A DNA stretch of 64,000 nt from Warburgia ugandensis (taxonomy: Eukaryota > Streptophyta > Magnoliopsida > Canellales > Canellaceae): assembly GCA_035236585.1 (NCBI GenBank), contig CP141132.1:24015445-24079444 (forward strand), in the 5' to 3' direction. The notes beneath the pieces are model-generated. The model did not search any database, was not told the origin of the DNA, and saw only the letters and a program-made list of their open reading frames with translations. A program made the translations under genes and the position numbers. The number at the start of each line of letters is the position of its first letter. The first letter of the stretch is position 1. Below are positions 11,262-24,429 of this stretch, one piece after another.

Positions 11262-13092
11262 TAAAGTGCCTTATCAAATCTATGTTCTCTAATAACACAT
11301 TAGATTTTAAGACATCTGGGATCTTTGTACATGGGAAGGATCTGGTGTTGTAGAATTGAACTGACTTGTCTAGTGAGGAAGGAATTTTATGCACATTAAG
11401 CTTGTGCTTTTGTGTGCACATATCCTTCATGAATTTAGCATAGGAGGGAATTCTTTAATTGCCCTAAGTAATGGAATGCTGATATTAAATTGTTTGAATG
11501 TATCCATTATCTCATTATAATTGTTCTCCTTTGTTTTTTGAAGTCTCTAAGGAAAGAGAACCATTGGCACATATGGGGCACTAGGAAGTGGTTCAAGTGA
11601 AGAGGGAGGTGGCTAGACTTTTTCTTTTTCTTTTTTGAGATTGGGTTGACTTCTCTTATTCCTTAGTATGTGGGGTTATTCTAGTTTAGCCTACCTAGTT
11701 GCCTACTTGTTTTCCACTTATAAGTGTTGAGATTGATTTGGCCTAACCTAATGATGATGAACCAACCTCATACTAACCCTCGAGGTTTGGTAATAGTTGA
11801 CTGGGGAACTTTCCCTTTTACCTCTCTTGTAGAGCAGCAGAAGCTGTCCCATCTACTACTCCAACTTCATAATAGGTTGCAAGTAGGAATGCAAGGCCTA
11901 CTTAGTATCATTTTGAAATTGCTTTATATTGTTTTGGACCTGCATAATCTGAAGATGTTCAGGGATTGTTTCCTTTGATGAGGTAGAGACTTTTAAGGCG
12001 GCAATTGTTGTTGAAACATTTTGTTTCTAGTAAAAGGTTATTGAGGAGAATTCCCCAATGGACCCCTCAATGGTTTTTCTTCAACCATAAGAAGTTTGGA
12101 TGCCTAGCCCATCAAGGATTGTAGTCTTAGAATAAGGGTTATTGTTGCTAGGTTGGCCATATGCATTCATAGAATTTGCTTACTCTAAAAAGAACTAAAA
12201 AAAACCAGAGCTAGATGTACATAATAGATCATTGTGATTGGAACTAGAACAGATTGAGCAAACCTCAGATTGAGGTTGCATAGGAGATTTGTTCATGATG
12301 AAGGCATCTAACTACTGGGATAGATCATTTATCTTGTTTACCTTATGAGAGAACATGTAAATTTTACTAGAAATATTTGGAGAGACCCCTATCTCATATA
12401 ATCCATCTTTTGTTTGTTGTGAATTTCTTTCCAATTGAGTAGAGAAGTCCATTGCTGGGAATTCTCTACAAGTATTTCAAAGAAATTCTAGGCTTCCACA
12501 TTACTTTAGTCATGAAAGTCACTCCATTAGTGACATTTATCATATATTGGTTCTGCGGTATTAGACCTTCGTAGAAATGCTAAACCTACCACCACTTTTC
12601 AAATTCATGGTGGGGACATTTCATAAGCAAGTACTTCCAACATTCCGAGTATTTGTAGAAATGCTCTCCCTTTTTTTGTTGGAAATTTATAATTTCACAC
12701 CTCAGAGCATTGGTTTGTGGTATGAAAAAAGCTTATTTAGGAATTTCCTGGATAGTTGATCCCATGTGCTGATGTACCCTACTTCTAGAGAGTTAAGCCT
12801 TGGCTTAGCTTTATCCTTTAGAGAAAATGGAATAACCTCAGCTTAATAGAGTCATTTGAGAAATTTCCATACTTAAAAGTAAAGCATATGTCAAGGAATT
12901 CCTTAACATGATAGTTATGGGTCCTACTTGTCTTAGCCAAAGAAGTTTGGTAGGAGTTGAATAACTCCTAGTTTCAACTCAAATTGTTTTGCATTAGTTG
13001 CAAGTAAAGCTATACAAAATGGCGAGTTGAATTAGATAGGCAGTAGAGTAATCTTTCAATGGATTCACTATTACAACTTTGTCGGCCATTTC
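11262..13092 (-). pseudogene. Athila-type gag to gag-protease junction (E4)
   Basis: Fossil coding region on the minus strand. It begins near 13092 (MADKVV...). It carries a decayed version of the gag core seen at 7365-7823, including 'ELKLGVIQLLP' and 'FPFSLKDKAK' patterns around 12800-12960. It runs to a 60-residue open stretch at 11248-11430 with KDMCTQKHKLNVHK, which resembles the conserved segment just upstream of the aspartic protease in Athila/Tat polyproteins. At 11261 the LTR of E1 begins and the rest of pol is not seen. Broken, with many interruptions. Confidence 0.65.
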
Positions 13093-14010
13093 TATGACCA
13101 CATGGGATTGACAATTATGTATATACCAATTGATGGTGCAATGGATTTAAGTTTAAATATAATGAAGCTAAGTTCCTGTATATAATGAAAGAGACTTTTT
13201 TGGTTCTACTTCATTTAGGGGAGACCTAAATTAGATAATGCAACAAAAATTCCAAAACAAACAAACAATCAAGAACAATTTAATCTATTCCCTAAGGCAA
13301 ACAATGGTAAAGGCTTCTTATCTTGAATTTCTTTAAAGAAGAGGCTTTTAGATTATTGCTAATCCTTTGTAGCTCCCCTCTCCTTTAGATTTCTCCTACT
13401 ACTTACCAATTAGATCCTAATCTAAATCAATTACTTCACACCATCCTTAGTCACTTGTAGATGATTAGAGTCATAGAATGTATTGCAGAGCTAGTCGTTT
13501 AAATATCAATGTAGTTTATTAGATAGGGGCCATTGGAGTGGCAATAGTTTGCCTTCTTCCAAGAGGGTTTTGAGCTCAAAAAGTTACTAAGGTCTTTTTT
13601 GGATTGATTTTAGATTAAAATAGCACTTTGGGCTATGTTAGGTGCTGGTGGGCCAAGGAAAATCCACACTTGATCTTGTAGAGGTAAGGGCCCTTACTGT
13701 GTTTTAAACAATCCCACATAGTTTGATAAACATATAAGCACCTAAAGTGATAAACATGTCCTATATACAAGGAAAGAGGTAAAATCTAGTGCAAATACTT
13801 ATATGCTACCTAACAAGGGTTTAGGGCCTCAACAGATGGGGTTTTATAACCTTGATAGCCTATGTCCTTGGGTTATAGCCAAGCTTAGGCTATCCTTGTT
13901 AAGCAGTTTCTTTTTAAAGCAAATTTCTAATTAGTATGCAATAATTAATAATGGATTGCAACTATATGCTACTAATCTACCAGTCATAACACAAGAAATT
14001 AAAGTACATT
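13093..14010 (-). mobile_element. Leader region of Athila-like element E4
   Basis: Non-coding. It aligns with the leaders at 7824-9027 and 34010-35263: shared blocks are the 'gagtggcaatag...gagctcaaaa' segment (13533-13580), the 'cttgatcttgtagaggtaagggccctta' line (13671-13700), and 'acaagggtttagggcctcaacagatggggtttt' (13814 on), which matches 34680-34720. The leader is cut by the CACTA element at about 14011 and resumes for some 70 bases after 25297. Confidence 0.6.
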
Positions 14011-14345
14011 TACTACATAGGAGGCTTTTAAAGTTCGTATAAAGTAATTATTTTGATGACCAACTTCGTAAATAATTTAGAAGTTGATTAGAAAAAAACA
14101 ACTTTAAAAGTAAAGACTTAAGAAGTTGTATAATAAAAAATGACTTCTTTAGTTTGGCGAGATGAGGTATTTTTTCATAGGAAAGGACTTTTAAAGTCGT
14201 TTATGACTAACCAACTTCAAAAGTGTATAGATTTAAAGTCATTTATAAATAATAAATGACTTTAAATGTATACACTTTTGAAGTTGTTTGAGTCAAATGG
14301 CTTCAGAAGTGTAAAATTTTAAAGTTGTTTAGGACTAAATGACAA
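14011..14345. repeat. 5' terminal inverted repeat and subterminal repeats of the CACTA element
   Basis: After the TIR there are repeated copies, in both orientations, of a motif around cttttaaagtcgttt / aaacgactttaaaag (for example 14176-14203, 14225-14300, 14311-14330). In En/Spm-type elements such subterminal arrays are the binding sites of the TNPA-type protein. Confidence 0.8.
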
Positions 14346-14809
14346 ACCTTGAACCTCAAAGCCACCTCATTTTTTCATGTATCCTCTCTTCATGTTCTTC
14401 TTCTCATGGGTGGCATGACAGCCTCCTCCTCTATCTATGTTCTTTTTCCCTTTTTGCTTTTCATTTTGGATATTTTGATTTTTTGTGGCATGATAAACAA
14501 GTAAGTAAACCATAATCTCTTTGTATCATGCATTGGCTTTCTTGTTACCAACTATTTCTATTTTCATTTTGTAGATCAAGTGGGTTTTGTCACTACAGAT
14601 GATAGGTTTGATGAAGAGAAATGGTACCATCAAGTTGACCGAGGAAGTTGCATGCAGCTTTGAGGTGTCACCTGAATATTAGAAGCCTTGATTTTGATGA
14701 AATCATTTTAGATTAGTTCTTTGATCGTGATATTGTATTAATAAGATCTAATAATATGTGACATTTGATATATGTAATAAGAGGATGATAAATGATGAGT
14801 TATTGCAAA

Positions 14810-15330
14810 AAATACTTTGATTTCCATATTCACAATATATATGTTTGTGTGTGTGAAAAGAATGCATGAATCAACACTGAGTATCACACCTAAGAAATCG
14901 GTTTCATTGTGTATTTATGGAAGATATTGTAAAGTACTAATATAAATAAATAAATATAGTGAAAATATATTATTTTTTAAAGTCGTGTGACGTAAATGCC
15001 TTTTAAAGTTGTTTGATGTAAATGACTTTAAAAGTGCTAACTTCTAAAGTCGTTTACATCAAACTACTTTAAAAGTCAAAATTTTTAAAGTTGTTTACAT
15101 TAAATGACTTTAAAAGTTAGCACTTTTAAAGTTGTTTATAATAAATGAATTTAAATTTACTACTCTATTTTAAGAGTTATTTCATCATCATTTTCCAACT
15201 GTCTTCATCCATACACAAAATATAAGTTGGATTTCGATTAGTGTGGCTATTCTCAACCAAATCCTAACTGTGAAATGGAACTACATTCACATATTCACGA
15301 TTTATGAGCGTGGGTTAGTATCTTTTTTTT
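14810..15330 (+). repeat. Internal repeat block, left copy, with subterminal motifs
   Basis: About 500 bp that is repeated in direct orientation at 19060-19540. Both copies start with a 'ttcacatatatgtttgtgtgtgtg...aagaatg.atgaa' segment, then 'ttcattgtgtatttatggaagatattgtaaag', then a cluster of cttttaaagt inverted motifs (14985-15160). They end with 'attctcaaccaaatcctaactgtgaa...' (15252-15300). The pair brackets the transposase gene. Confidence 0.75.
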
Positions 15331-15599
15331 TTTTTTTTTGTCTCATATATATATTTATATGCATATTTGAAGAATTTTTACATGGTTATGGTTAGAAACT
15401 TGTCTTTTTAAAGTTAAATTTCTTTTTGATTGCATTTGTCATGTTTTGCTTCTTTTTTCATTGTTAATTGAAAATTTCCACATGTATGCATGCATGTAAT
15501 TTTGTTATGTTTATTAAATACATAATTTTTGTATACATAGTGTTTGGTAAAATGTTTAATATAATTTTTCATGCCTAACAAGTCTCCACACATAGATTT

Positions 15600-18500
15600 A
15601 CTTCAATTTCTTGAGATAATGGAAAAATATGCTTGAATGATTGTGACAAGAACATCAAAACAATATGAGGAGGGAGCATAAAATTTGATAGAGTTCACAC
15701 TTAGGGCAGGTGTTGATCATAATCACATGCATTGTCCATGCTCAAAATGTGAAAACTGAAAAAAGTAATTGTAGGGGTTTTGAGAGAACACTTATGCTTT
15801 AATGGAATCAATGATAGCTATCACCCTTGGATTTGGCATGGAGAAGAACTTTCATAAAGGTCCTTGACTAGGCTTGGAACACGAATAAGACAATGTTGGA
15901 AGTGTTGGAGACAGTACAACTGTACCAGTGTTTCAAGATGCATATGATGACTTCCAAGATGACCCTAAACAATTTCATTTTACAATATTAGAGGAAGTTG
16001 ATGAGGTCTTGTACCCTAAGTGTAGAGATTATACTAAGTTGTTTACAGTGTTAGAACTTTACAACGTGAAATTAAGATTTGGTTTTTCATATAAAGGTTT
16101 TACAGAACTCTTGAAAGTAGTGGGTAAGATGCTACTAAAGCATAATAAATTGGTGAGGTCCACATGGGAAGCAAAGAAAATCCCAATTGCACCAGGTTTG
16201 AAGTATGAGAAGATACATGCGTGTCCCAATGATTACATTTTGTATAGGAAGGAGCATAAGGAAAAAACTACATGCCCAACTTGTGGATAATCAAGATGGA
16301 AGTTAAAGAATAATTCAATTGAGATGGTTCCAGACATTCTTGTAAAGGTTCTATGGTACTTTCCCCTATTTTGAGGTTCAAAAGAATGTTCCATATAACA
16401 CAAACAACAAAGAAATTAGTATGGCATATCAAGGATAGAGTAGCTGATAGCTTTTCATGCCATCTAACAAATGGCCTAGCATGGAAGCTCGTAGACTTTA
16501 TGTGGCCTAATTTTGGTGAAGAACCTAGAAACCTATGACTTGCATTATCTGTAGATGGGATTAATCCTCATGGCTCTATGAGCAACAAGTATAGTTTTTG
16601 GACTATTATATTAGTTTGTTACAACTTCCCACCCTTTATATGCATGAAGAGGAAGTTGATGATGTTAACTATATCAATATTGGGTCCAAAGTAGCTAGGG
16701 AATGACATTAACATTTACTTGGCTCCCTTGATCAATGATATTGAGACACTATGGGATGTAGGTGTCAAAGCATACAATGCATATAGGAAAGAGAAATTCA
16801 CCCTAAAGGCTACATTGTTGTGCATGATAAGAGACTTCCTTGTGTACGGTAATTTGTTTGGATGCATCGTGAAGGCTACAATGCTTGTCCTATCTATGAT
16901 GATCAAACATGTGCTATATGGCTTAAACATGGCAGGAAAATGGCATTCCTTAGCCACAGAAGATGGTTGCATAGAGATCATCCATACTGGTTTAAGAAAG
17001 GAGAATTTAATAGTAGTGTAGAGACAAGGACACCTCTAAAGATGTTGATAGGATGACAAGTATTGGAGTAGGTAAATAACATTATTGTCTAGTGGGGAAA
17101 GAAGAATTCATGTAAATGTGTAGGTGAGAACAATTGTAGAAGTTGTTGGAAGAAGACATCAATATTCTTTTAACTTGCATACTAGAAATCATTGCATCTA
17201 TGGTGAGTGCTTGATGTCATGCACATTGAGAAGAATGTGTGTGAAAGCTTATCCCGTACCTTGTTTGATATCCTAAGAAAAACAAAGGATGGACTTGTAG
17301 CTTGAATGGATCTTATGAAGATGGGTTTGGAGAGGAGGTTGCATCCACAAGATAGGGGCAGTTGAGGAACATACCTGCCTAAGGAAAATTATACGCTCGA
17401 TAAAGAGGAGTGGAGAATAGAGTTTAAAACGTTGTTCAAGCTCAAAGTCCTAGATAGATACTCTTCAAACTTTAAAAACATTATCTCCATGGAAAAGCTG
17501 AAATTATTGGGAATGAAGACCCAAGATTGCCATGTATTGATGCCACAACTCCATGTAGCAATATATTCAGTGTTACCAGGCAAAGTTAGGGGAGCTATTA
17601 CAAAATTTTGCTACTTCTTTAATGCTTTGTGCAAGAAGGTGGCAAATATTTCAAAATTATAAGAAATTTAAGGATATCTAGTGACAAAATTATGTGAGCT
17701 TGAGATAATCTTCCCACCATTCTTTTTTAATGTCATGATACACTTAACAGTGCACCTCATTGATGCGGTCAGACTTTGTGGACCAAGCTACTTGTGATGG
17801 ATGTACCCTTTTAAGAGGTACATGAAAATTTTAAAAGTGTATGTAATAAATCAAAACCAGCCACAGGGATGTATAGCCAAATGTTATACTATAGAGGAAG
17901 TAGTGGAGTTTTACACAGAGTACTTATAAGGAGTGGATGTGATTAGAATCTAAAAAAGAAGCAATTGGGTGCATTTCATTATCCCAAGGTTGGCGAACCT
18001 CTATCGAGTGGTTGTGTATCAACCATTGGCTATAAAGAAATAGACTAGGAGCATCTTTATATGTTGCGAAATGTTGATGACCTCCAACTGTACATTGAGA
18101 AAGTTGATCATACACTTAGGTAAAAAGCAATTATTAGTGGTTATATTTTCTTTCATCAATCCATTAATTTGTGTGTGTGTGTGTGTGTAGTGAGCACATG
18201 GATGTATATATAATAATCTAACTTGCAACAATAATATATCCTATTTAATTAATATATATGTGAATAAACATAGTCAAGATCAGTGAGAAGTAGTAGGCAA
18301 AGGTATATCCAAATCCTTGGGCTGGTTGGTAATTGGACTTCAACTAGAAGAAATAAAATATGTTGGATATGCCATCAATGGTTATCACTTTTACACAATA
18401 GATCATGATAACTCAAGAATGTAACAGAATAGTGGGTTAGCTTAGTTTCCAATGCTATATTCTTTTCCAATTCAAACGATAGCAGGTCAATAATGACAGA

Positions 18501-18909
18501 TGATATTTATTACAGGGTTATAAGAGAGATATGGGCCTTGGATTATACTTGCAGAATTGTGGTTGTGTTTAAGTGCAATTGGGTGGAACCCAACAAAGAC
18601 AGTATCAAAACTAGTGCCCTTGGATTGACATTGGTTGACCTTAATAAGATTGGCTATAAAAACTGTCAATTTATTTTGGCATATCAAGCAAATAAAGTAT
18701 TTTATGTGCAAGATGAATGTGAAAAGAGATGGTCAACTATTTTATCATCTTGTCCGAGGGATTTTTATGAGGAAGACTACCTAAGAGATAGTGAAATAGA
18801 TTACCCTTGTATTACCAAAGCAATGCAATCAATTGAAGTAGTACTTGGTGAGAATGAGGATTATGTGCATGATAATGGTGATGAGGGTGCTTGGGCTGAA
18901 AATAATTAA
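15600..18909 (+). pseudogene. TNP2/TNPD-type CACTA transposase (decayed)
   Basis: DDE-type transposase gene of En/Spm elements; the protein cuts at the TIRs in the nucleus. Order of parts: a Transpos_assoc-like zinc-binding part (about 15640-15860; CPCSKCEN, then EHLCFNGINDSYHPWIWHGE); the Transposase_21 body (15928-17660), with YEKIHACPNDYILYRKE and CPTCG in the first 120-residue open stretch, SVDGINPHGSMSNKYSFWTI near 16550, GNDINIYLAPLI near 16705, LDVMHIEKNVCESL near 17210, and LGMKTQDCHVLMPQLH near 17507; a DUF4218-like part (17690-17930, LTVHLIDAV and GCIAKCYTIEE type motifs); and a DUF4216 part (about 18370-18909), whose last 138 residues are open (18493-18909, CRIVVVFKCNWVEPNK, GLTLVDLNKIGY, ANKVFYVQDE). 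Many stops and several frame changes interrupt the reading (for example the TAA ending the 15928 stretch at 16288, and stops before 16353 and 16719). Some breaks may be introns. Identity is firm; it is not functional. Confidence 0.88.
18172..18189. repeat. Short (TG)n microsatellite
   Basis: About nine TG units, uninterrupted, inside the intronic or decayed part of the CACTA transposase gene between its DUF4218-like and DUF4216 parts. Confidence 0.9.
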
Positions 18910-19059
18910 TATATGGGAGTATATGGATTGTATTAGTGAGTTGTAATGTAATTCTAAATTTATAATTAGCTCTTTTATCATTAGCTATATGGATTGAAGT
19001 CAAATGAATACTATATATGCGACTATATATATATGTATGTATCTATGTAATTGAAGACT

Positions 19060-19540
19060 TATTTGGAAAGTAAATTATTTTGAATATTCTTATTCACATG
19101 TTTATATATGTGTGTGTACAAAGAATGTATGAATTACTGTTATTCACATGTTCATTGTGTATTTGTTTAAGATATTGTAAAGAGCCAAGATAATATATAT
19201 ATATATATATATATATTTGAAGTGAAAAATATATTAGTTTATGAAGTTGTTTAGTGTAAACAACTTTAAAAACTATGACTTTTAAAGTCATTTAGCTTAA
19301 ATGACTTTAAAAGTATATACTTTTAAAGTCATTTGTACTAAACAACTTTAAATGTCAAGCAATTTTAAAGTTGTTTGTACTAAATGACTTTAAAAGTTGT
19401 TTACTGTGAAGAGCTTTAAAAGTATGTGACATAAGTCATTTACACTAAACTACTTTAAAATTTCAAATCTGAGTTGTACCTATCCTCAACCAAATCCCGC
19501 TTTGAATTGAAAGTACATTCATAGTTTCGTGGTCAATATT
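19060..19540 (+). repeat. Internal repeat block, right copy, with subterminal motifs
   Basis: Direct repeat of 14810-15330. It lies just after the transposase stop. It contains the same TG-rich start (19087-19120), the 'gttcattgtgtatttgtttaagatattgtaaag' line (19150-19185), an (AT)n run (19193-19216), a cluster of cttttaaagtcattt motifs in both orientations (19235-19455), and the 'tatcctcaaccaaatcc' tail (19480-19497). Confidence 0.75.
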
Positions 19541-20301
19541 GACTTTTGAGTTATGGTAATTATTATATATGCTTATTTGTAAAATTTTTTGTATGATTAC
19601 GATGATGGAAAATTTGGGAATTATCATGGTCCCCACTATCATAGCTAAAATATGTAACTTTGGATGGAATTAAAAGTATGAATTCGACCACCAAGAATGA
19701 TCAACCAACATTACACTCATAATAATGTAACATCTTTGATTTTTGAATAGCAATTTACAAAAATTTTGAATTATGTAAAATCATATTGAAAAGAGAATAA
19801 TATTGAAAATTTCAAATTTTGGAGTTCTAGAAAGTAAAATTTTTATAGACATCAAATCAAGTGTTAAAACCTCAATATTAGGATTGTACTTGGAAAAATG
19901 ATTCCAACCACACTAAGTTTGCTGAAATCAGAATTGTGATGAATAAGTTTTGATTTTTCTCAAAAAGGGCAATTAGCTAATTTTACTTAGTGGGCATCGC
20001 TTGCAGAAAATTGACATTTGAGTTTCATTCATCTCATTTTTGTTGTAATTAATGATATTTAATACACAAAATAGTAAAAAAAAAGAAACTATTACAAAAC
20101 TAAATAAGTAAATAAATAGATTAAAACAAGGACTTTTACTCAAAGGGAAGGGGTCACTTTGATATTGGCACCCTCCTTGTAAGAGAACCATCTAATATAT
20201 TATAGAAAAAAACATTACTTAAGGAAAGGTAGGGGTTGATTGATATCGACACCCCTCCCTTTAAAAGAGATTTATGAACAAATTATTTCAGTCTATTCTC
20301 A

Positions 20302-20451
<150 letters not shown>

Positions 20452-20624
20452 CATGTGAGAGATTTGGCATGTTAGGTTAGAAGCCTATCATGTTGGCGAG
20501 GAAAAAGGGAAAAAATCAAGGGTTAGAGTACGTGCTCATTGGAGTTGGAGCTCATAAAAAACGACGACAACTTGGATTGTTGATTTAAGTCGGCCATCTT
20601 CAATGGTACATCCATAAGAGTAAG

Positions 20625-20653
20625 TGCCCCAAGGAGATTTCACACTTGGGGCA
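20625..20653. repeat. Perfect inverted repeat
   Basis: TGCCCCAAG (20625-20633) and CTTGGGGCA (20645-20653) are exact reverse complements separated by 11 bases. It could form a short hairpin. No further context identifies it as a terminator or binding site. Confidence 0.6.
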
Positions 20654-21019
20654 TCCTCACTGGGGTTTTGGGGATACTTACAATGCCCAATGATTGTGGA
20701 CCATCTGGCATTGAAAATCGCCTCGTTTGGAAATGTTAGTGGCAACAAAACTACAAATTAGGCATAATCTGTTAAACCCAACTCACGATTTGCAAATGTT
20801 GAGCTAGATCCATTCCGTCCAAGCTAGATTTAGGTTTTTACCATAATCCAACTGTTGAATTCCTAATCAGTGATTGGAAATAGGTAAATACATACCTAAT
20901 ATGGCTTAGAACTGATTTGCTTTTGTTTTTTTTCTATCTATTGGTTTGTTTTCTTTCCATGAATTACATAGCCTTTTTTATGTCATTGTTATAATATCAT
21001 TGTATTGTTTTTATGGGTA

Positions 21020-22870
21020 ATGGTGACGAAATGAGAACAATATCAAAATGAAGAATATGAGTAAAATGAAGAGCACAAACAAGAGGCCAACATTAGCACT
21101 ACCCAAAAGAGAAAGTGCATAGGGCGAAAAACTATGGAAAAGGTTATCAAGAGAAAGTCGAAGAGAATTAAGGAAATTGTCCTATATAATAGTAGGGGGC
21201 AAGAGATAGGTGCGAAGGCAACCTCTTATAATAGTTTTCTTTGCTCGGTAGTAAGAAGCATGGTTCCTATCACATTTGAGGATTGGAGACTTGTGCCATC
21301 CTTAATAAAAGATTCAATATGGTAAATGGTGAAGGTAGGTAAACATTAACATGTATTATGTAATCTATAACATACCTTATTTTCAAATGTAGTAATTTTC
21401 CTTGTACTTTGTAGACTACCTTTGACATGCTTGATTAGAAGAAGATGCATGCTTTGAAAGGAGCTATTGAGCAATGGAGAGAATGGAAGAACTACCTTGT
21501 TCGCAATTACATAGCTCCATATGTCAATGATCCATCATAGATGTACACAATGCCTGCCATTTACTCCGACCTCATTGACCAAGATGTGTCGAATGCATTT
21601 GCACAAAACCACATGTCTATGGAATTTGAGGTATGTGTGGAATCGATGTTTCATTTAATTACATGTAACATTCAATAGCACTTGGTTATGTATTGTACAA
21701 ATGTGTAGGCAAAGAGTGCAAGAGGAAAAAAGGTGCATAAAACTAATATGTAGCACCACATGTCTAGTTGGGCTATGCTCATTTAGAAGAGCACACAGTA
21801 AGCATCTATGACAATATATCACTTTCAAATTAATGCTACTATAGTTATATACATTTTGTTCTCTAACTATAATGTCTTGGTTGATAGCAAAAGAAAGCTG
21901 GGACTACAGAACCCATTGATTGCTTCATTCTCTAGAAAATGACACATTCGATGGGCCATATTGGCCAAACATTCTCAGTTGAAACAAATACACAAATTGC
22001 TTCTCGCATTGTAGGTGGTTTTACCTGTCTTTATACAATTAATTAGATGACATGATCATGTCTTTCTAATTAAATTTTGAAGGACATTCTTACCAAAGAA
22101 AGCACAAGTACAGGAACTCTAAGTAGCATTGTTGCCAATGAGGACATCCTGTATAGGGTTATGGGTAATAAGAAGGACCACCCTAGTTGAGTTAGGGGCA
22201 TGAGGTAATATATTGTTCCTTCTAAATTCTATGGTAAAGGAATACCTACAGTAGAAGATCAGGAGGCCTACAATAATTTGGTTGAGAAAATAAAAACGAA
22301 TATATTTAACAGTTATGTGAAGGATGTTTGATGATAGTTCCTCAATCCCCTACACATAATTCTTGCAATGCCCATGTATCTCTGTCAAATGCTAGCTACA
22401 ATTCTCTAATTGAAGAAGTTCAAGGAGGTCAATTGATGCTCCTCACAATAGAAATTCCAGCCAATGAGGTATGTGTGTGTGTGTGTAGACAAAACTAAAA
22501 AATTTCATTGTTCTTCGGTAATAAATCTCTATCTCAACCTCTGTATTGTTTATCTAATTTGCAAGTGTGTCAATGCCTATTGGCCTTGAATTCTTGTCAA
22601 AATATCATAGTAGTTGGTTCATGCTATGAGCATGAATCAACCATTATGAACAGAATTGGTACACCGCCACAAACTAAGCGAGTATCCATTACCATGACTT
22701 TGGATTCTAATACTAGCCTATTATTCCCTTTAAAAATGAAAAATATTATAATCATTGGGCAAGCAGTTGCATATCGTCACTTGGCTAGAGGCACTAGTCA
22801 TTCGCATGGAGTCAACGGTATGTATCTTATCATGCTACCTTCCTCATTAATAATTTTTAGCTAAAGACCT
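21020..22870 (+). pseudogene. Second CACTA gene, Transposase_24-like part (decayed)
   Basis: Remnant of the second gene of plant CACTA elements (Pfam Transposase_24, PF03004 type), a TNPA-like DNA-binding protein acting with the transposase. Visible pieces are: 21134-21325 (63 residues, KEIVLYNSRGQEIGAKATSY, then PITFEDWRLVPSLIKDSIW, matching the 'N..GQ.VG...' and 'DWR.VP' pattern of the family); about 21436-21630 (REWKNYLVRNYIAPYVNDPS, then IYSDLIDQDVSNAFAQNHM, matching the family's 'W..FV...' region); and about 22081-22330 (DILYRVMGNKKDHPS, VRGM, YIVPSKFYG). The pieces are separated by likely introns and by stops such as the TAG at 21538-21540. Not intact. The domain assignment rests on motif order and on position downstream of the transposase. 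Confidence 0.65.
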
Positions 22871-23089
22871 CTATTTAATTATTTATTAACTTTATAAGGT
22901 TAATTAGTAGCAACATGCATAGTTAAGGTTGCCTACCGTTGCAACATCACCTAATATTGCACCAATGGAACAAGTACTTATATATGTTTGTTTGTTTATC
23001 ATCATTGAATAATATTATTTAGCTAATTTTTTTAATATCTTTTAGTACACTTGTCTAATGATAATGTGGAAGTCCCACCTAACATGTCT

Positions 23090-24080
23090 TGACCCCTAAG
23101 GTTAATCTATGATCTCATCAATGAAGATAAGTCAATTAACCCCATATGAATCAAGGAGAGAGTACTTGCTGAGAATGTTGTTGAAGTTCCACTTTTGGTA
23201 GAGAGTCTATTACGAGTTTGCCTATGGGATCAACTCAAACACCCTCACTTTGTCTCCTACATGGGGTAGATGCACATATTTGCTTATAAAATATTTGACA
23301 TTACATGTTATAATTTCATGGTATAGGTAATAATTATTTCTTTTATGCATCTTCTTGAATGATGCAACTAGCATTTTTGAGGGTGAGGGTCCACTTTACC
23401 AATTGCTCAACCTCGACATCATTTGTGGAGCTACAAAGCAATGGCTAATAGAGAGGTGTGTTAATGATATTTTACTAGGCTTCTTTCATTGCTCTAATGG
23501 ACAGGGCTTAATGATTCATACAATAGCAGGTAAGTTTTAATTTTCTTGTTTTCTTGCTAACTTATTCTTTACTTAGAGATTGTCAAATATAATTACAATT
23601 TTAATGACTGTCTATAAAGGGCTCATTGGATGCTTCTCATTTTGGATGTGCATGGTGGCAGGCTTTCTTTTTTGATTCTTGTGGATCGCACATCCATTCC
23701 TCCCTTGTAGAAATTATAAATAAGTAAGATTTTATTCTTCTCGTGTGTTATGTGTAGATAAATAATGTGTTATTCATCTATAATTCATTTGAAATTTAAT
23801 TTTGTAGAGTATGGTATGAATGGGCTAGTATGATCTAGATTGTACAACCACTGAAACTTATTTGGAAGAGTGTTAAGGTATAGAAAATAGTTAATTACTC
23901 TATGTTGCTACTAATTAAACCTACAATATTATAGATAATATTTATGGATTCATTTTGTTGTCCTTTTTGCATAATAGCCTAGATAACAATTTGATCAAAA
24001 GTGGAGGTACTATGTGTTGAGATACATGAGGGCCCTAGTATTCCATAGTATTGTTGTCTCCCAATTAAGAAAGGCAAGAC
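23090..24080 (+). pseudogene. Ulp1-like (C48) cysteine protease remnant in the CACTA element
   Basis: A HWMLLILDVHGG motif, with the likely catalytic His codon at 23624-23626, is followed 50 bases on by FDSCGSHIHSSLVEIINK with an Asp codon at 23674-23676. Then comes WRYYVLRYMR at about 24002-24031, where the family has a WDCGYYVLRYMR-type motif. This is the H-D-C order of Ulp1/SENP peptidases, which remove SUMO from proteins. Such domains are known as passengers or partners of plant transposon genes. The His and Asp pieces lie in different frames, either side of a T run, and the catalytic Cys is not present in the last motif, so the gene is dead. Upstream similarity (23090-23540) is weak. Confidence 0.6.
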
Positions 24081-24429
24081 ACTTTGTACTTTTCAAATTC
24101 TTATATTTTTTCATAGTATTTTTATGGATCCAGCTAAATGAATGTGACGTAAATTAAATATGTTGTATTATAGGCTACTGTGCTTTCTGATGGGCAAACA
24201 AGAAGTGTTACTCTAAAGTAATCCTTAGAAAAATACAAAGTGAATGGGCTCAGTATGTACTGAATTTCAATTAGAAGACTTGGAGTAACTACATGTGTAG
24301 AATACATAAACAAGTATATTTTTCATTCAATTATATGTGTTCTTTTATTTTTCATTATTTTATTTTATTTAATATATATATATATATATATTTAAGCAAT
24401 GAATGAGTGCAAAGTGTGGGTGTAAATGA

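Noticed and set aside
18487-19003. Minus-strand open frames opposite the DUF4216 region
   Set aside because: The plus-strand 138-residue frame matches DUF4216 of CACTA transposases, so these are shadows.
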